Assembly (NCBI RefSeq): GCF_007679965.1
Contig: NZ_VEHL01000001.1
Coordinates: 248,001 to 312,000 of the forward strand
Origin: Bordetella genomosp. 13
Lineage (GTDB): Bacteria; Pseudomonadota; Gammaproteobacteria; Burkholderiales; Burkholderiaceae_B
Direction: 5' to 3'
DNA length: 64,000 nt
Shown piece by piece: positions 46,031 to 54,900 of this stretch (its first letter is position 1; every line of letters begins with the position of its first letter). Both the position numbers and the translations under genes were made by a program. The notes below the pieces were generated by a model. The model made no database searches. It had not been told where the DNA came from and saw nothing but the letters and a program-made list of their open reading frames with translations.

Positions 46031-46774
46031 CTACTTGCCGCCATCGACGGCCAGCACCTGCCCATTGACGAAACTGGCGAGATCCGAAGCGAAGAACAGC
46101 ACCGCCTTGGCGATCTCGTCGGCCGTGCCCAGGCGGCGCATGGCCACGCCCTGGACGATTTCCTGCTGGCGCGCCGCGCTGTACGACTCCCATTGGCGCC
46201 GCGTGGCGGCGTTGGTCTGCACGAAGCCCGGCGCCACGCTGTTGACCCGGATGCCGTGCGGCCCCAGTTCGTGGGCCAACTGGCGCGTCAGCCCCAGCAT
46301 GGCGTGCTTGGCCGCGCAATAGGCCTGGATGCCGGTCAGCGAGGGCTGCAGCGCCGCCCCCGAGGTGATGGTGACGATGGCGCCGCCGCCCTGGCGCTTC
46401 ATGCCGGGCGCCGCCGCGCGGCACAGCGCGAAGGCCGCGCCCAGGTTGATGGCGACCACGCGGTCCCAGTCGTCGTCGGACACCTCTTCCAGCGGCGCCG
46501 GCGATTGCCCCGCCACGCCGCCGGCATTGCACACCAGCACGTCGATGGCGCCGCCGCCGCAGCGTTCGACCTCGGCCACCCATTGCGCCGCGGCGCGGCG
46601 ATCCATCAGGTCGACCGTGTCCAGCACGACGCGCGGGTCCGCGTCCTTGTCGGCCGCCAGGATGTCGCAGCCATACACCGACGCACCCAGCGCCGCGAAG
46701 CGCGCGGCGATGGTCTTGCCGAAGCCGATGGCCGCGCCGCTGACCGCGACCGTCTTGCCCGAGAAATCCAGCAT
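46031..46774 (-). CDS. Short-chain dehydrogenase/reductase
   Basis: A 247-residue classical SDR. The NAD-binding start is VSGAAIGFGKTIAA, the structural NAG motif appears as VCNAGGVAG, and the catalytic Tyr-Lys pair is in QAYCAAKHAM with Ser in TITSGAALQ. It oxidises or reduces a carbonyl/alcohol in the same pathway as the neighbouring hydrolases. A strong AAGGAG lies before the ATG. Confidence 0.92.
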   Translation of the reverse strand: MLDFSGKTVAVSGAAIGFGKTIAARFAALGASVYGCDILAADKDADPRVVLDTVDLMDRRAAAQWVAEVERCGGGAIDVLVCNAGGVAGQSPAPLEEVSDDDWDRVVAINLGAAFALCRAAAPGMKRQGGGAIVTITSGAALQPSLTGIQAYCAAKHAMLGLTRQLAHELGPHGIRVNSVAPGFVQTNAATRRQWESYSAARQQEIVQGVAMRRLGTADEIAKAVLFFASDLASFVNGQVLAVDGGK

Positions 46775-46801
46775 GGCTGCTCCTTGTTGCGTCGCGCCGC
46801 G

Positions 46802-48133
46802 TCAGCGCAGCGTGTCGTGCGCGGTCTCGCGCAGGGTGGCGATGACGATGGCGGAGACGATGGCCGCCAGGATCAGGTAGTAGGTAGGCGAGATCGGCGA
46901 TCCCGTGGCGCTGATTAGCCAGGTGGCGATGAAGGGCGCGAAGCCGCCGAAGATGCTGGTGGCCAGGCTGTAGCCGGTGGACATCCAGGTGGAACGGCTG
47001 CGGGTGGGGAAAATTTCGGCGATGGCCGCGGGGCCCGGACCCGAGAACATCGCGATCATCAGGCCGAACATCAGCTGCACGACCACCACCACCGCCAGCG
47101 TCTTCATCGACAGCATGGCGCGGAACAGGGGATAGGTGAACAGCGCGAAGGCCAGGCAGCAGCCGATCAGCAGCGGCTTGCGGCCGATGCGGTCGGACAC
47201 CTTGCCCAGCAGCGGAATGGCCACCACCAGCAGCACCAGCCCGATGGTGTTGGACCACAGGGATTGCGTGCGGCTCAGGCCCACGTGCTTCTCGGTGAAG
47301 GTGGGCATGTAGTACAGGATGACGTAGTACGACACCGTCCACAGGATCGTGAAGCCGAAGGCCTTGGCCGCCAGCACCCAGCCTGGCGGCTCGTCCGCCG
47401 CGGCCTCGGCCTCGGCCCCGGCCTGCTCGGCGGCGCGGTAGGCGGGCGTTTCGTCGATGCGGCTGCGCAGGTAGACGCCCACGGGCAGCAGCACCGCGCC
47501 CAGCAGGAACGGCACGCGCCAGCCCCAGGCCTCCATCTGGCCGCTCGACAGCAGCGAATTGCACAGGGCCGCCACGGCGGAACCCAGCAGCAGGCCGCCG
47601 GCCACGCTGGCCTGCTGGAAGCTGCCGAAGAAGCCGCGCTTGCCGCGCGGCGCCCATTCGACGATGAAGGCGGTGGCCCCGCCCCATTCGCCGCCGGCGG
47701 CGAAGCCCTGCATCAGCCGGCAGATCACCAGCAGCAGGGGCGCCAGGATGCCGATCGAGGCATAGCCGGGAATGACGCCGATGCCCACCGTGCCGATGGC
47801 CATCATGAAGATGGTCAGCAGCAGGGCCGTCTTGCGGCCGCGCGTGTCGCCCATGCGGCCGATCAGGATGCCGCCCAGCGGGCGCGCCACGAAACCCAGG
47901 CCGAACGTGGCGAAGGTGGCCAGCAGGGCGCCGACGTCGTCGCCGCTGGGAAAGAAGTTGCGCGCGATGATGGTGGCCACGTAGCCGTAGACGGCGAAGT
48001 CGTACCACTCGAGGATATTGCCCACCACGGCGGCGCTGACGGCGCGCCAGCGTTCCGCGTCGGCGGGCTCGCCCGCCATGCCTGCCATTGACGGGGACGA
48101 GGGATGTCCGACGCTGCTGGTGTTGGCGTTCAT
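46802..48133 (-). CDS. MFS transporter, metabolite:H+ symporter (MHS) family
   Basis: A 443-residue 12-helix carrier. VGNILEWYDFAVYGYVA at the first helix and the loop RPLGGILIGRMGDTRGRK are MHS signatures, shared with ProP, ShiA and KgtP-like importers of small organic acids, betaines and sugars. The start at 48133 (MNANTSS) has AGGGGAA upstream and is preferred over a longer frame. It is the first gene of the operon and divergent from the IclR gene. Confidence 0.9.
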   Translation of the reverse strand: MNANTSSVGHPSSPSMAGMAGEPADAERWRAVSAAVVGNILEWYDFAVYGYVATIIARNFFPSGDDVGALLATFATFGLGFVARPLGGILIGRMGDTRGRKTALLLTIFMMAIGTVGIGVIPGYASIGILAPLLLVICRLMQGFAAGGEWGGATAFIVEWAPRGKRGFFGSFQQASVAGGLLLGSAVAALCNSLLSSGQMEAWGWRVPFLLGAVLLPVGVYLRSRIDETPAYRAAEQAGAEAEAAADEPPGWVLAAKAFGFTILWTVSYYVILYYMPTFTEKHVGLSRTQSLWSNTIGLVLLVVAIPLLGKVSDRIGRKPLLIGCCLAFALFTYPLFRAMLSMKTLAVVVVVQLMFGLMIAMFSGPGPAAIAEIFPTRSRSTWMSTGYSLATSIFGGFAPFIATWLISATGSPISPTYYLILAAIVSAIVIATLRETAHDTLR

Positions 48134-48163
48134 GCAATTCCCCTGCGTTATCGGTGGTTGACG

Positions 48164-48185
48164 GGAAACTGTATTCCAGTTTTCC
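48164..48185. promoter_or_regulatory. Near-perfect inverted repeat in the MFS/IclR intergenic region
   Basis: GGAAACTG-TATTC-CAGTTTTCC, one unpaired base apart from perfect, in the 115-base divergent promoter. IclR regulators usually bind such inverted repeats to control themselves and the divergent operon. Confidence 0.55.
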
Positions 48186-48199
48186 ATATTGCATTACAA

Positions 48200-48234
48200 T
48201 ACCAAAAATTATATTTGCTTTGGTCCTTTTGGTA
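48200..48234. promoter_or_regulatory. Second inverted repeat near the IclR start
   Basis: TACCAAAA (48200-48207) and TTTTGGTA (48227-48234) face each other across 19 bases of AT-rich sequence, just 14 bases before the IclR start. A partial third half (TTTGGTCC) lies between. Likely a regulator site overlapping the IclR promoter. Confidence 0.5.
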
Positions 48235-48248
48235 AATCCGGTGAATCC

Positions 48249-49040
48249 ATGTCCGAACGGCCCGATCCCCTGTACGTCGCTTCCGTAGCCAAGGCGTTCA
48301 GCGTCCTGGAGGCCTTCAGCCACACGCTGTCCGACCTCAGCCTGTCCGAGATCAGCGACCTGACCGGCCTGGACAAGAGCGCCTCGCAGCGCTTCGCCCA
48401 CACGCTGTGGCGGCTGGGCTATCTGGAAAAAGACGAGCGCACCCGCCGCTTCCGGCTCGGCAAACCGGTGCTGGACCTGGGCTTTTCCTATCTGCGCGCC
48501 AGCCGGATGGTCGAACTGGCCACGCCGGCGCTGGTGGACCTGCGCAACAAATGCGGCGAGCGCGCCAACCTTTCGCTGTATGACGACACCACGCTCATCT
48601 ACGTGATCCGCCAGCAAAGCCGCCGCGAGTACTTCGACGGCTCGCTGGTGGGCCGGCGCATTCCCGTCTTCTGCACGGCCGGAGGCCGCGCGGTGCTGGC
48701 GCAGCTACCCGAGCAGGAGGCCCGGGCGGTCATCGCGCGCTCGGACCTGCAGGCGCGCACGCCCCGCACGCTGGTCGACCCCACGCTCATCATGCGCGAA
48801 GTGCGCAAGGCCGCCGAACGCGGCTACGGCATGGCCGTGGAAGAGACCACCCTGGGCGAGATCACCGTGGGCGCGGCCGTGACCGACGCCACGGGCCGTC
48901 CCATCGCGGCCGTGCACATCGCGGCCTCCACCAGCGACTGGACGCCGGACGCCTTCGCGCAGCGCTGCGCGCCGCTGGCCATGGAGACCGCGCAGACGCT
49001 CAGCCGCGCGCAGCGGCCGGCCGGGCCGCGCGTGCGCTAG
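48249..49040 (+). CDS. IclR-family transcriptional regulator
   Basis: A 263-residue regulator with an N-terminal winged HTH (about residues 10-65; AKAFSVLEAF, SLSEISDLTGLDKSASQRFAH region) and a C-terminal GAF-like ligand domain (RRIPVFCTAGGRAVLA, then GYGMAVEETTLGEITVGAAV). The start at 48249 (MSERPDP) is the usual family start. It is divergent from the MFS/SDR/deacetylase/GGT operon and very likely controls it through the inverted repeats in between. Confidence 0.92.
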   Translation: MSERPDPLYVASVAKAFSVLEAFSHTLSDLSLSEISDLTGLDKSASQRFAHTLWRLGYLEKDERTRRFRLGKPVLDLGFSYLRASRMVELATPALVDLRNKCGERANLSLYDDTTLIYVIRQQSRREYFDGSLVGRRIPVFCTAGGRAVLAQLPEQEARAVIARSDLQARTPRTLVDPTLIMREVRKAAERGYGMAVEETTLGEITVGAAVTDATGRPIAAVHIAASTSDWTPDAFAQRCAPLAMETAQTLSRAQRPAGPRVR

Positions 49041-49056
49041 ACCGCATCCGCGGCCC

Positions 49057-50700
49057 CTACGCGCGGCCTTCCCGGGGATGGTTGAATGCCAGGAAATGGC
49101 GCACGACGGGAGGTTCATCCCCGCGATGAAAGCGCAGTACGCCTTCCTGGACGTCGGCGTCCGCCCTGGACACGCGCTGGTGCTGGCGCAGGTGTTCGGC
49201 CGAGGATTCGACGTGGAACCACTCGAGCAGCAGGGTGGGATCGGAGGTGTCTTCGCAGACGCCCCAGGCATAGGCGCCATCGCGCCGCCGCTCGGCCGAC
49301 AGGCGGGCCAGGGCCTTGAGGAACGCGGCGCGGTCTTGCTGCGCGATCCGGTATTCGATCTGGATCAGTACCGGCCCGCGGTCGTTCTCGACCGGCAGGG
49401 ACGTCAGCGGCTCCGGCCAATGGTTCGAGGGCACCAGGTCGGCCTCGCCCGCGGGCAGTTTGATCCGATGCGCGGCCAGGCCGACCAGCACCAGGCCCGC
49501 CGCCCCGGCCAGCAGCGCGACGGGCACCGACGTCCATTGCGCGACCGCGCCCCAGCCGAGGCTGCCCGCGGTCATCGCGCCGTTGAACACCGTCAGGTAC
49601 ACCGCCAGCGAGCGCCCGCGCACCCAGTTGGGCAGGATGGCCTGGGCCACGCCGTTCAGCGTGGTAAGCGCGGTGACCCATGCCATGCCCAGCAGCAGCA
49701 GCGCGGATACCGCCGCCCATCGCGGCGGGCCGAAGGACAGGAAGGCCATCACCGCTGCCGTCACCAACGCCGCGAGCAGCAGCAGGCCATCGGCGTCCAG
49801 GCGGGCACGCAGACGCGGCATGACGACCGCGCCGCCGATCGCGCCCAGGCCGACGGCGCCCAGCAGGGTGCCGTAGAAACCGGCGCCGCCGCCCAGCAGC
49901 TGGCGGGCCACCAGGGGCAACAGTGCCCACACCGAGCTGGCCAGCGCGAAGAACAGGAAGGCGCGCAGCAGCACCACGTGCAGGTCGCGGCTGGCGCGTG
50001 CGTAGCGCAGCCCCGCGCGGAAAGCGCCCGCGAAACGCTCGGACAGCACGTCCTGCCTCGCTTTCGGGCGGGGCCACCACAGCAGTGCCGCGATGACGAA
50101 GACGTAGCTGATGACGTCCACGCCATAGGTGACCGCGGCGCCCAGGCCGGCCAGGATCAGGCCGCCCAGCGCCGGACCGACGGCGCGCGCGATGTTGATG
50201 CCCAGCGAGTTCAGCGCCACCGCGCTCTTGAGATCCTTCTTCTGGACCAGTTCGGGCACGATGGCTTGCCAGGTCGGTCCCATCAGCGCCGCGCCCACGC
50301 CGCCCAGGAAGGTCAGCGCCACCAGCGACGCCACCGATTGCAGGCCGGTGGCCGACAGCAGCAGCAGGCCCACGCTGACGCTGGCCATCAGCAGCTGGAT
50401 GCCGATCAGGAACTTGCGGCGGTCGAGGATGTCGGCCAGCACGCCGGCGGGAATGGCCAGCAGGAACACCGGCAGGGTGGCGGCCGCCTGCACCATCGCC
50501 ACCGCCGCCGGCGAGGTGGACAGGTCGGTCATCAGCCATGCGCTGGCGACGTCACGGATGAAGCTGCCGGTGTTGCCGATCACCGTGGCGATCCACAGCA
50601 CGGCGAACAGGGACTGCCGCAGGGGCGCGAAGCTGCCCGGCGCAGAGGGAGGGCTGCTTGGCGAGGACTCGGGCGTCGTCATGGACCGGGTGTCCTTCAT
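49057..50700 (-). CDS. MFS_3 family exporter with C-terminal ABM-like domain
   Basis: A 547-residue transporter. Twelve hydrophobic segments fill about residues 25-415, with the loop ADILDRRKFL and GPTWQAIVPELV typical of the EntS-like MFS_3 group. After the last helix a soluble domain of about 100 residues (VLIQIEYRIAQQD, then LLLEWFHVESSAEHLRQHQR) resembles an antibiotic-biosynthesis monooxygenase fold. The start at 50700 overlaps the stop of the amidohydrolase gene as ATGA; ATG 50682, with AAGGA upstream, is possible. Confidence 0.85.
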   Translation of the reverse strand: MKDTRSMTTPESSPSSPPSAPGSFAPLRQSLFAVLWIATVIGNTGSFIRDVASAWLMTDLSTSPAAVAMVQAAATLPVFLLAIPAGVLADILDRRKFLIGIQLLMASVSVGLLLLSATGLQSVASLVALTFLGGVGAALMGPTWQAIVPELVQKKDLKSAVALNSLGINIARAVGPALGGLILAGLGAAVTYGVDVISYVFVIAALLWWPRPKARQDVLSERFAGAFRAGLRYARASRDLHVVLLRAFLFFALASSVWALLPLVARQLLGGGAGFYGTLLGAVGLGAIGGAVVMPRLRARLDADGLLLLAALVTAAVMAFLSFGPPRWAAVSALLLLGMAWVTALTTLNGVAQAILPNWVRGRSLAVYLTVFNGAMTAGSLGWGAVAQWTSVPVALLAGAAGLVLVGLAAHRIKLPAGEADLVPSNHWPEPLTSLPVENDRGPVLIQIEYRIAQQDRAAFLKALARLSAERRRDGAYAWGVCEDTSDPTLLLEWFHVESSAEHLRQHQRVSRADADVQEGVLRFHRGDEPPVVRHFLAFNHPREGRA

Positions 50701-52706
50701 ACGGCCCAGCAGGAGCAGCCGAGGGCGCCGAAGAAGCCTTTCAGATCCGATGCCGGCGCGTTCGATGCCCATGCCCGTGCGTGCTGATGGCCGTGCAGGC
50801 CGCAGGCCTGGGCGCAGCCGCAGGCGGCCATGCCGTGATAGCGCGGCGCCAGCGAGTTCCTGCCCGCGCCTTCGGGCTCGCCCCAGGCGCCGTAGCCCTT
50901 GAACGTGCGCGTGGGCGACCAGTCCGGCATGGCCGGCGGCAGCGGATTGTCGTCCAGCGCGGCGAACTCGCCGTCGCCGTAGACGATCTTGCCGCCGACC
51001 ACCGTCAGGTGCGAGGTCAGGAAAGAGATCTCGTCCTCGGGCACGCCGAAGAAGTCCTTGCTCGGCACGATCAGGTCCGCCAGCTGGCCCGCCGCGATGC
51101 GGCCACGCCGGCCTTCCTCGTTGGAGAACCAGGCCACGTTCTCGGTCCACATGCGCAACGCCGTTTCGCGATCCAGCAGGTTCGCCTGCGGATACATCCG
51201 CATGCCACCCACCGTCTTGCCGGTGATCATCCACGACAGCGATACCCACGGGTTATACGAGGCCACGCGCGTGGCGTCCGTGCCCGCCGAGACCTTCACG
51301 CCCTTCTCCAGGATGCGCTTGACGGGCGGCGTGGCTTCGGCGGCCCGGGCGCCGTAGCGTTCGACGAAATACTCGCCCTGGTAGGCCATGCGGTGCTGCA
51401 CCGCGATGCCGCCGCCCAGCGCGGCGATGCGGTCGATGGACTTGTCGGAAATCGTCTCGGCGTGATCGAAGAACCAGTTGATGCCCTGCAGGGGGATGTC
51501 CCGGGCGACCTTCTCGAACACGTCCAGCGCGCGCGAGATCGTCTCGTCGTACGTGGCGTGCAGGCGCCACGGCCACCGGTTCTGCGCCAGGATGCGCACC
51601 ACTTCCTCCAGCTCGCCTTCCATCTCCGGCGGCATCTCCGGGCGCTCGACGCGGAAGTCCTCGAAATCCGCGGCCGAGTACACCAGCATCTCTCCGGCGC
51701 CGTTGTGGCGGAAGTAGTCGTCGCCCTGCTTGTAGGTGACCGAGCGGGTCCAGTTCAGGAAGTCCTGCTTTTCTTCCTTGGGTTTCTGCGTGAACAGGTT
51801 GTAGGCCAGGCGAACCGTGATCTGCCCTGCGTCGGCCAGCTTCTGGATGACCTCGTAGTCCTCGGGATAGTTCTGGAAGCCGCCGCCCGCATCGATCACG
51901 CCGGTCACGCCCAGCCGGTTCAGCTCGCGCATGAAATGGCGCGTGGAGTTGACCTGGTATTCGATGGGCAGCTTCGGTCCCTTGGCCAGGGTGGCGTAGA
52001 GAATGGTGGCGTTGGGCTTGGCCAGCAGCAGGCCCCTGGGGTTGCCCTTGCCGTCGCGGACGATCTCGCCGCCGGGGGGCGCCGCGGTGTCCCGCGTGTA
52101 GCCTACGGCGCGCAGGGCGGCGCCGTTGAGCAGCGCGCGGTCGTACAGGTGCAGCAGGAAGACGGGCGTATCGGGCGCGATCGCGTTGATCTCGTCGAGG
52201 GTGGGCAGCCGCTTCTGCGCGAACTGGTGCTCGGTGAAGCCGCCGACCACGCGGACCCATTGCGGCGCCGGCGTGACGGCGACCTGGCGCTTGAGCATGT
52301 CCAGCGCATCGGCCAGCGACCGCACGCCGTCCCAGCGCAGTTCGAGGTTGTAGTTCAGGCCGCCGCGCACCACGTGGGTGTGGTTGTCGAACAGGCCGGG
52401 AAGCACGCCGCGGCGCTTGAGATCGACCCGCCGGGTGCCCGGGCCGGCCAGGGCCAGGATCTCCGGGTCGTCGCCGACAGCCAGGAACCGCCCGTTCCTG
52501 ATGGCCACGGCGCTGGCCAGCGGTTTGCCGCGATCGAGCGTCGTGATGCGGCCATTGTGGAAGATGATGTCGGGAACCGCATCGGACATGGAGGACTCTC
52601 CTGTTCTGGATACTTCGGCCGCCGCGCCGCGGCCCAGGACGCCGTCCAGCGCCAGGGCGGATGCCAGCGTCGTCGCGGCGCCGAGCACGCTTCGCCGGGA
52701 CGTCAT
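50697..52706 (-). CDS. Tat-exported amidohydrolase (YtcJ/Amidohydro_3 type) with Cys/His-rich tail
   Basis: A 669-residue metal hydrolase. The N-terminus TSRRSVLGAA is a twin-arginine signal, so it is probably exported folded with metal. LFDNHTHVVRGG holds the HxH metal pair, and DHAETISDKS plus VSAGTDATRV supply further ligands. The last 50 residues are unusual: ACGCAQACGLHGHQH and a final GCSCW could bind a metal. It lies between the XapX and MFS genes with four-base overlaps on both sides, so all three are co-translated. Confidence 0.85.
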   Translation of the reverse strand: MTSRRSVLGAATTLASALALDGVLGRGAAAEVSRTGESSMSDAVPDIIFHNGRITTLDRGKPLASAVAIRNGRFLAVGDDPEILALAGPGTRRVDLKRRGVLPGLFDNHTHVVRGGLNYNLELRWDGVRSLADALDMLKRQVAVTPAPQWVRVVGGFTEHQFAQKRLPTLDEINAIAPDTPVFLLHLYDRALLNGAALRAVGYTRDTAAPPGGEIVRDGKGNPRGLLLAKPNATILYATLAKGPKLPIEYQVNSTRHFMRELNRLGVTGVIDAGGGFQNYPEDYEVIQKLADAGQITVRLAYNLFTQKPKEEKQDFLNWTRSVTYKQGDDYFRHNGAGEMLVYSAADFEDFRVERPEMPPEMEGELEEVVRILAQNRWPWRLHATYDETISRALDVFEKVARDIPLQGINWFFDHAETISDKSIDRIAALGGGIAVQHRMAYQGEYFVERYGARAAEATPPVKRILEKGVKVSAGTDATRVASYNPWVSLSWMITGKTVGGMRMYPQANLLDRETALRMWTENVAWFSNEEGRRGRIAAGQLADLIVPSKDFFGVPEDEISFLTSHLTVVGGKIVYGDGEFAALDDNPLPPAMPDWSPTRTFKGYGAWGEPEGAGRNSLAPRYHGMAACGCAQACGLHGHQHARAWASNAPASDLKGFFGALGCSCWAV

Positions 52707-52972
52707 GATTCGGCTCCGGAGGCCTTGCCGGCAGCATGCCGTCCGGGCAGCTGGCCCAGCACGTGATGCGTGGCCTGGGTCCGGCTGCAGGCGGTGCTGA
52801 AGGCGGTGCCGTCGAGCAACTGCCTGCCGACCGGAATGATCTGCTCGCCGACCAGGATGCCCAGCAGCCCGACCAGCGCAACCAGCGGCGGCGCGGGCGA
52901 GCGGACGCTCAACAGGCTATAGACGATGCCCACGAGCAGGCCGGCACCCAGGGACAGGACATAGAGCTTCAT
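52703..52972 (-). CDS. XapX domain membrane protein
   Basis: An 89-residue protein with two membrane segments. The start MKLYVLSLGAGLLVGIVYSL and the core RSPAPPLVALVGLLGILVGE match the small XapX (DUF1427) domain, of unknown function. The last 30 residues (from about AFSTACSR) are a polar extension. The stop overlaps the amidohydrolase start as ATGA. XapX genes are often found beside such hydrolases, from memory. Confidence 0.85.
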   Translation of the reverse strand: MKLYVLSLGAGLLVGIVYSLLSVRSPAPPLVALVGLLGILVGEQIIPVGRQLLDGTAFSTACSRTQATHHVLGQLPGRHAAGKASGAES

Positions 52973-53078
52973 ATCTACCTCGACGGAGGACGGAATGCGG
53001 CAAGGCGGGCGGGGCGCTTCGCGAGGCGACGGGGCCCAGGGAATGGCGGCCCCGCGGGGCCATCGCCACGAGACGCGC

Positions 53079-53762
53079 CTATTTTGCCGGGTTCGGCCCG
53101 ATGCGCTGGCCGTGCTGCACGCGCTCGGCTGCCTTGTGCACCATGGTGTAAGCGTAGTCCACGCCCATGCCGTAGGCGCCGGAGTGCTCCCGGACCAGCG
53201 CCATCACGTCCGCGTAGGTCTCCTTGCGGGCCCAGTCGCGCTGCCATTCCAGCACGACCTGCTGCCAGGTCACCGGCACGACGCCGGCCTGCACCATGCG
53301 GTCGATGGCGTACTTGTGGGCATCGACCGACGTGCCGCCGGAGGCGTCCACCACCATGTAGATCTGATAGCCGCCGTCGCGGATCGCTTCCAGGGCGAAG
53401 GTCGTATTGCAGACTTCCGTCCACAGGCCCGAAACCACGACTTTCTTGCGGCCGTTGGCCGCCAGCGCGTCACGCACGTTCTGGTCGTCCCAGGAGTTCA
53501 TCGAGGTGCGCTCGAGAATCCTGTTCTCGGGGAATACCGACAGCAGTTCCGGGTAGGTGTGGCCGGAGAAGCCTTCGGTCTCGACCGTGGTGATGGTCGT
53601 CGGGATGTCGAAGACTTTCGCGCCCTTGGCCAGCGCCACGACGTTGTTCTTCAGGGCCTGGCGGTCGATCGACTGCACGCCGAAGGCCATCTGCGGCTGC
53701 TGGTCGATGAAGATGAGCTGGCAGTTCTGAGGCGTCAGCAGTTCGAGATAGTCGTTGGACAT
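53079..53762 (-). CDS. YcaC-like isochorismatase-family hydrolase
   Basis: A 227-residue cysteine hydrolase. The catalytic triad is visible as Asp in LIFIDQQPQMAFG, Lys in NGRKKVVVSGLW and Cys in WTEVCNTTFAL. The GVQSIDR start and ALEAIRDGGYQ region fit the YcaC group, whose physiological substrate is unknown. It is the first gene of the set with XapX, amidohydrolase and MFS_3, separated from XapX by 106 bases, and divergent from a LysR gene. Confidence 0.88.
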   Translation of the reverse strand: MSNDYLELLTPQNCQLIFIDQQPQMAFGVQSIDRQALKNNVVALAKGAKVFDIPTTITTVETEGFSGHTYPELLSVFPENRILERTSMNSWDDQNVRDALAANGRKKVVVSGLWTEVCNTTFALEAIRDGGYQIYMVVDASGGTSVDAHKYAIDRMVQAGVVPVTWQQVVLEWQRDWARKETYADVMALVREHSGAYGMGVDYAYTMVHKAAERVQHGQRIGPNPAK

Positions 53763-53945
53763 TGGACGGTTCCTTGTGGGGTGGCGCGAATGAGGGGTCG
53801 GCGACGACGCAAATTCTAGGGACTGCGCCTGCCGCCCGGAAGCGGGCAAATCGAATTGCAGCCTTTCCATTTCTGCCACGTTCCCGGGCGCCCTTTGGAA
53901 GGTAAGATTCGTCTTCGATCGAACACGACCCTCCCGCCGACCGCG

Positions 53946-54866
53946 ATGAGAAAATTGCCGGACCTCGAAGCCTGGGCGATATTCGCCACCGTCGCGGATA
54001 GCGGATCCTTCGCGCGCGCCGCCGCCGAACTCTCGTTGTCGCAGGCAACCGTCTCCAAGGCCATCACGCGGCTGGAGACGCGCATGAAGACCACGCTGTT
54101 CCATCGCACGTCGCGCAACATGACCCTGACGGAAAGCGGCTATGCCGCCCTGGAACGCGCTTCCCGCATCCTCGAGGAAGGCGAAGCGGTCGAGGCCGAC
54201 GTCATGGAGCAGTCCAACGGCCTGCACGGCCTGATCCGGGTGACGGCGCCGATGTCCTTCGGTATCGCCCATCTGGCCCCGATGCTGCCGGACTTCATGC
54301 TGCAGCACCCGGACGTCAGGCTGGACGTGCAGTTCGACGACAAGCAGGTCGACGTGGTGTCCGAGCGCTTCGACGTGGCACTGCGCATCGCACGCCTCGT
54401 CGATTCCAGCCTCCTGGCGCGCCGCCTTTGCAGCGTTCGCCTCCTGCTGGTGGGTTCGCCGGCCTATTTCGAGCGCCACGGCAGGCCCCGGCATCCCAGC
54501 GAACTGGCCGATCACAGGGCGCTGCAATATGCGTATTCGCGCAGCGGCGCGAGCTGGCGCTTTCACCATGCGCGGCATGGCGAGTACACGCAGGCCATGC
54601 CGACCAACCTGAACGTCAACAATGCGGAGGCGTTGATCCCGGCGCTGCTGGCCGGCCTCGGCGTGGCGCTTCAGCCCGAGTTCATGACCTGGCCGGATTT
54701 GCAATCGGGGGCATTGGAAACCGTCATGTCCGACTGGGTGGCGGAGCCCATCGCATTGCACGTCCTGACGCCGCCAGGGCGCAACCGGCCCGCGCGCGTC
54801 CAGGCATTCATCGAATACCTGGTCGACCGGTTCACGAAGGAGCCGTGGGCGCGCAACGCGGATTAG
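53946..54866 (+). CDS. LysR-family transcriptional regulator
   Basis: A 306-residue regulator. The HTH spans about residues 4-63, with SGSFARAAAELSLSQATVSKAI-type spacing (recognition part: LSQATVSKAITRLE). The C-terminal effector domain has VTAPMSFG and VDVVSERFDVALRI. ATG 53946 gives the normal N-terminus. It is divergent from the isochorismatase gene (183 bases between starts) and is the likely regulator of that operon. Confidence 0.9.
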   Translation: MRKLPDLEAWAIFATVADSGSFARAAAELSLSQATVSKAITRLETRMKTTLFHRTSRNMTLTESGYAALERASRILEEGEAVEADVMEQSNGLHGLIRVTAPMSFGIAHLAPMLPDFMLQHPDVRLDVQFDDKQVDVVSERFDVALRIARLVDSSLLARRLCSVRLLLVGSPAYFERHGRPRHPSELADHRALQYAYSRSGASWRFHHARHGEYTQAMPTNLNVNNAEALIPALLAGLGVALQPEFMTWPDLQSGALETVMSDWVAEPIALHVLTPPGRNRPARVQAFIEYLVDRFTKEPWARNAD

Positions 54867-54900
54867 CGGCTGGCCGAGCTGGGGGCGGACAGGGCATCGG

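Noticed and set aside
45960..48617. An 885-codon minus-strand open frame spanning the SDR and MFS genes
   Set aside because: It is another frame of two well-supported genes on the same strand and has no domain signature.
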